This document shows, in pieces, positions 63,044 through 64,000 of a stretch of DNA of 64,000 nt. A program made the translations under genes and the position numbers. Location: the NCBI RefSeq assembly GCF_040227235.1, contig NZ_JBELNZ010000001.1, forward strand, positions 248,001 through 312,000, given 5' to 3'. Every line of letters starts with the position of its first letter. Positions within the stretch are counted from its first letter, which is position 1. Source of the stretch: Parafrigoribacterium_A soli. Lineage in GTDB: Bacteria > Actinomycetota > Actinomycetes > Actinomycetales > Microbacteriaceae. The notes under the pieces were generated by a model. That model was not told where the DNA came from. It ran no database searches and saw nothing but the letters and a program-made list of their open reading frames with translations.

Positions 63044-63877
63044 ATGACACTCAGCGAGACCTCGAATGATGCCCCGGATGCGAGCGGCCAGTACGTTCAA
63101 TCGCTCGCCCGCGGCCTCAGCGTGATCCGAGCCTTCGACGGCGAGCACCCGGAGATGACGCTGAGCGATCTCGCGCGGCGAACCGGACTCACCAGGGCGA
63201 CGAGCCGCCGCTTCCTACTGACCCTGCTCGAACTCGGCTACGTGAAGACGGATGGCCGCCTGTTCTCGCTCACGGCAAAGGTGTTGGAACTCGGGTTCAG
63301 CTACCTCGCCGCACTGTCGCTGCCCGAGATCGCGCAGCCGCATCTTGAGCAGCTGGCGGCGGCCATCCACGAATCGACCTCGGCATCCGTGCTCGACGAC
63401 GCCGACATCGTGTACGTGGCGCGCGTTCCCACGCGTCGGATCATGTCGGTGCGCATCAACATCGGCACGCGCTTTCCCGCCTACGCGACATCGATGGGCC
63501 GCGTGCTGCTGGCGGGCCTGTCACCCGAGGAGCGTGAGGAACACCTCGCGTCGATCGACTATGAGAGCCGCACCTCGCACACCGTCGGCTCGCGCGAGGC
63601 GCTCGAGGCCGAGCTCGCGAAGGTGCGCGATCAGGGCTGGGCGATGGTGGACCAGGAGCTCGAAGAGGGACTGCGCTCGATCGCCGTGCCCGTGCGGCAC
63701 AGCAGCGGCAGGGTCATCGCCGCGATCAACGTGTCGACCACAGCGGCAAGCCGCAGCCTCGAGTCGATCGAGGAGACGCTGCTGCCGCCCCTGCTCCTCG
63801 CCGCGGCGAACATCAGTGCCGACCTCACGGCGTCCCGACCGTTCTCCGGCGACCCCTCGCGCTCGCCGTTGCACTGA
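63044..63877 (+). CDS. pcaR: IclR family transcriptional regulator (PcaR-like)
   Basis: 277 residues. N-terminal winged helix-turn-helix (YVQSLARGLSVIRAFDGEHP, LSDLARRTGLTRATSRRFLL, LLELGYVKTDGRLF). The C-terminal GAF-like IclR effector domain has SASVLDDADIVYVARVPTRR, FPAYATSMGRVLLAGL, VDQELEEGLRSIAVPVRHSS and IAAINVSTTAASRSLE, characteristic of PcaU/PcaR/PobR proteins. It should sense beta-ketoadipate or protocatechuate and act at the 41-base elements upstream of pobA/pcaF and at the right edge. ATG start, 47 bases after pcaF in the same direction. Confidence 0.9.
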   Translation: MTLSETSNDAPDASGQYVQSLARGLSVIRAFDGEHPEMTLSDLARRTGLTRATSRRFLLTLLELGYVKTDGRLFSLTAKVLELGFSYLAALSLPEIAQPHLEQLAAAIHESTSASVLDDADIVYVARVPTRRIMSVRINIGTRFPAYATSMGRVLLAGLSPEEREEHLASIDYESRTSHTVGSREALEAELAKVRDQGWAMVDQELEEGLRSIAVPVRHSSGRVIAAINVSTTAASRSLESIEETLLPPLLLAAANISADLTASRPFSGDPSRSPLH

Positions 63878-63917
63878 TCCTCGCCTCCTCGCGTGATTGC
63901 AGCGCGGGCGGAGGCAT

Positions 63918-63958
63918 GTTACGTTCATAATGAGTACAGGCGTTCACTCTGCGCACAC
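63918..63958 (+). promoter_or_regulatory. Second copy of the 41-base pca element, upstream of the next gene
   Basis: Begins GTTACGTTCATAATGAG and ends GTTCACTCTGCGCACAC. It lies 119 bases or less before the window edge. AGAGGAG at 63988-63994 is a ribosome site for a gene starting just beyond position 64000, so this is the promoter/operator of that gene, probably another aromatic-catabolism gene. Confidence 0.6.
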
Positions 63959-64000
63959 TCTTGCGCCAGTGCACGCGTTCAGATCAAAGAGGAGTAACAA

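Overview
The window is 64 kb of a GC-rich actinobacterial chromosome, most probably a member of the Microbacteriaceae. The evidence is the codon bias toward G/C third positions, the frequent GTG and TTG starts, actinobacterial signature families (DUF2469 next to rnhB, DUF2510, DivIVA-type proteins, an NnaR-type fused regulator, GlgE), and a long conserved housekeeping block. The family assignment is inference; no rRNA or tRNA gene was seen.

Layout. 1-7.9 kb: the end of a FAD-dependent amine oxidoreductase, then glycogen metabolism (glgP divergent from glgE-glgB, which overlap). 7.9-16.7 kb: envelope and cell-shape genes (a DUF2510 membrane protein, a CnoX/YbbN-like chaperone coupled to a large membrane protein, two DivIVA-type proteins, a transporter, a secreted transglycosylase-like protein). 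16.7-21.1 kb: rpsB-tsf, a terminator, then pyrH-frr-cdsA. 21.4-27.5 kb: a secreted M23 peptidase, a LuxR-type two-component system, DUF2871, xerC, and an SDR/F420-type reductase pair controlled by a divergent TetR gene. 27.5-34.4 kb: dprA-comM-yraN, a fatty acid desaturase, DUF2469, rnhB, lepB, rplS. 34.5-36.8 kb: a membrane protein, map and trmD. 36.9-43.6 kb: a nitrite assimilation island (sirohydrochlorin chelatase, nirD, nirB, SUMT, NnaR-like regulator, FNT channel). 43.7-45.2 kb: rimM, khpA, rpsP. 45.3-49.9 kb: a drug/metabolite exporter, an LLM oxidoreductase, a membrane protein and a second two-component system. 49.9-54.5 kb: ffh, a gamma carbonic anhydrase-like protein, nnrD, a histidine phosphatase, ftsY. 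54.6-59.6 kb: an aminotransferase and an unusual signalling operon. 59.6-64 kb: a nitrilase-family hydrolase and a protocatechuate/4-hydroxybenzoate cluster (pobA, a beta-ketoadipyl-CoA thiolase, an IclR regulator).

The backbone ftsY-ffh-rpsP-khpA-rimM-trmD-rplS-lepB-rnhB-DUF2469-yraN-comM-dprA-xerC-rpsB-tsf-pyrH-frr-cdsA all lies on the minus strand. It is interrupted by accessory blocks, most clearly the nitrite island, which sits between rimM and trmD.

The strongest candidates for something new are four. (1) A minus-strand signalling operon at 55.8-59.6 kb has a receiver domain fused to a PIG-L/LmbE-type de-N-acetylase, a possible 34-residue small protein, two stand-alone receivers and a PAS sensor kinase, with a string of 4-base overlaps. 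(2) A short palindromic repeat family is scattered through the window; two copies lie in frame inside trmD and another supplies the stop codon of rnhB. (3) A GlnR-box-like array lies between divergent nirD and nirB. (4) A 41-bp element shared between the pobA/thiolase promoter and the promoter of a gene just beyond the right edge probably marks the IclR-controlled regulon.
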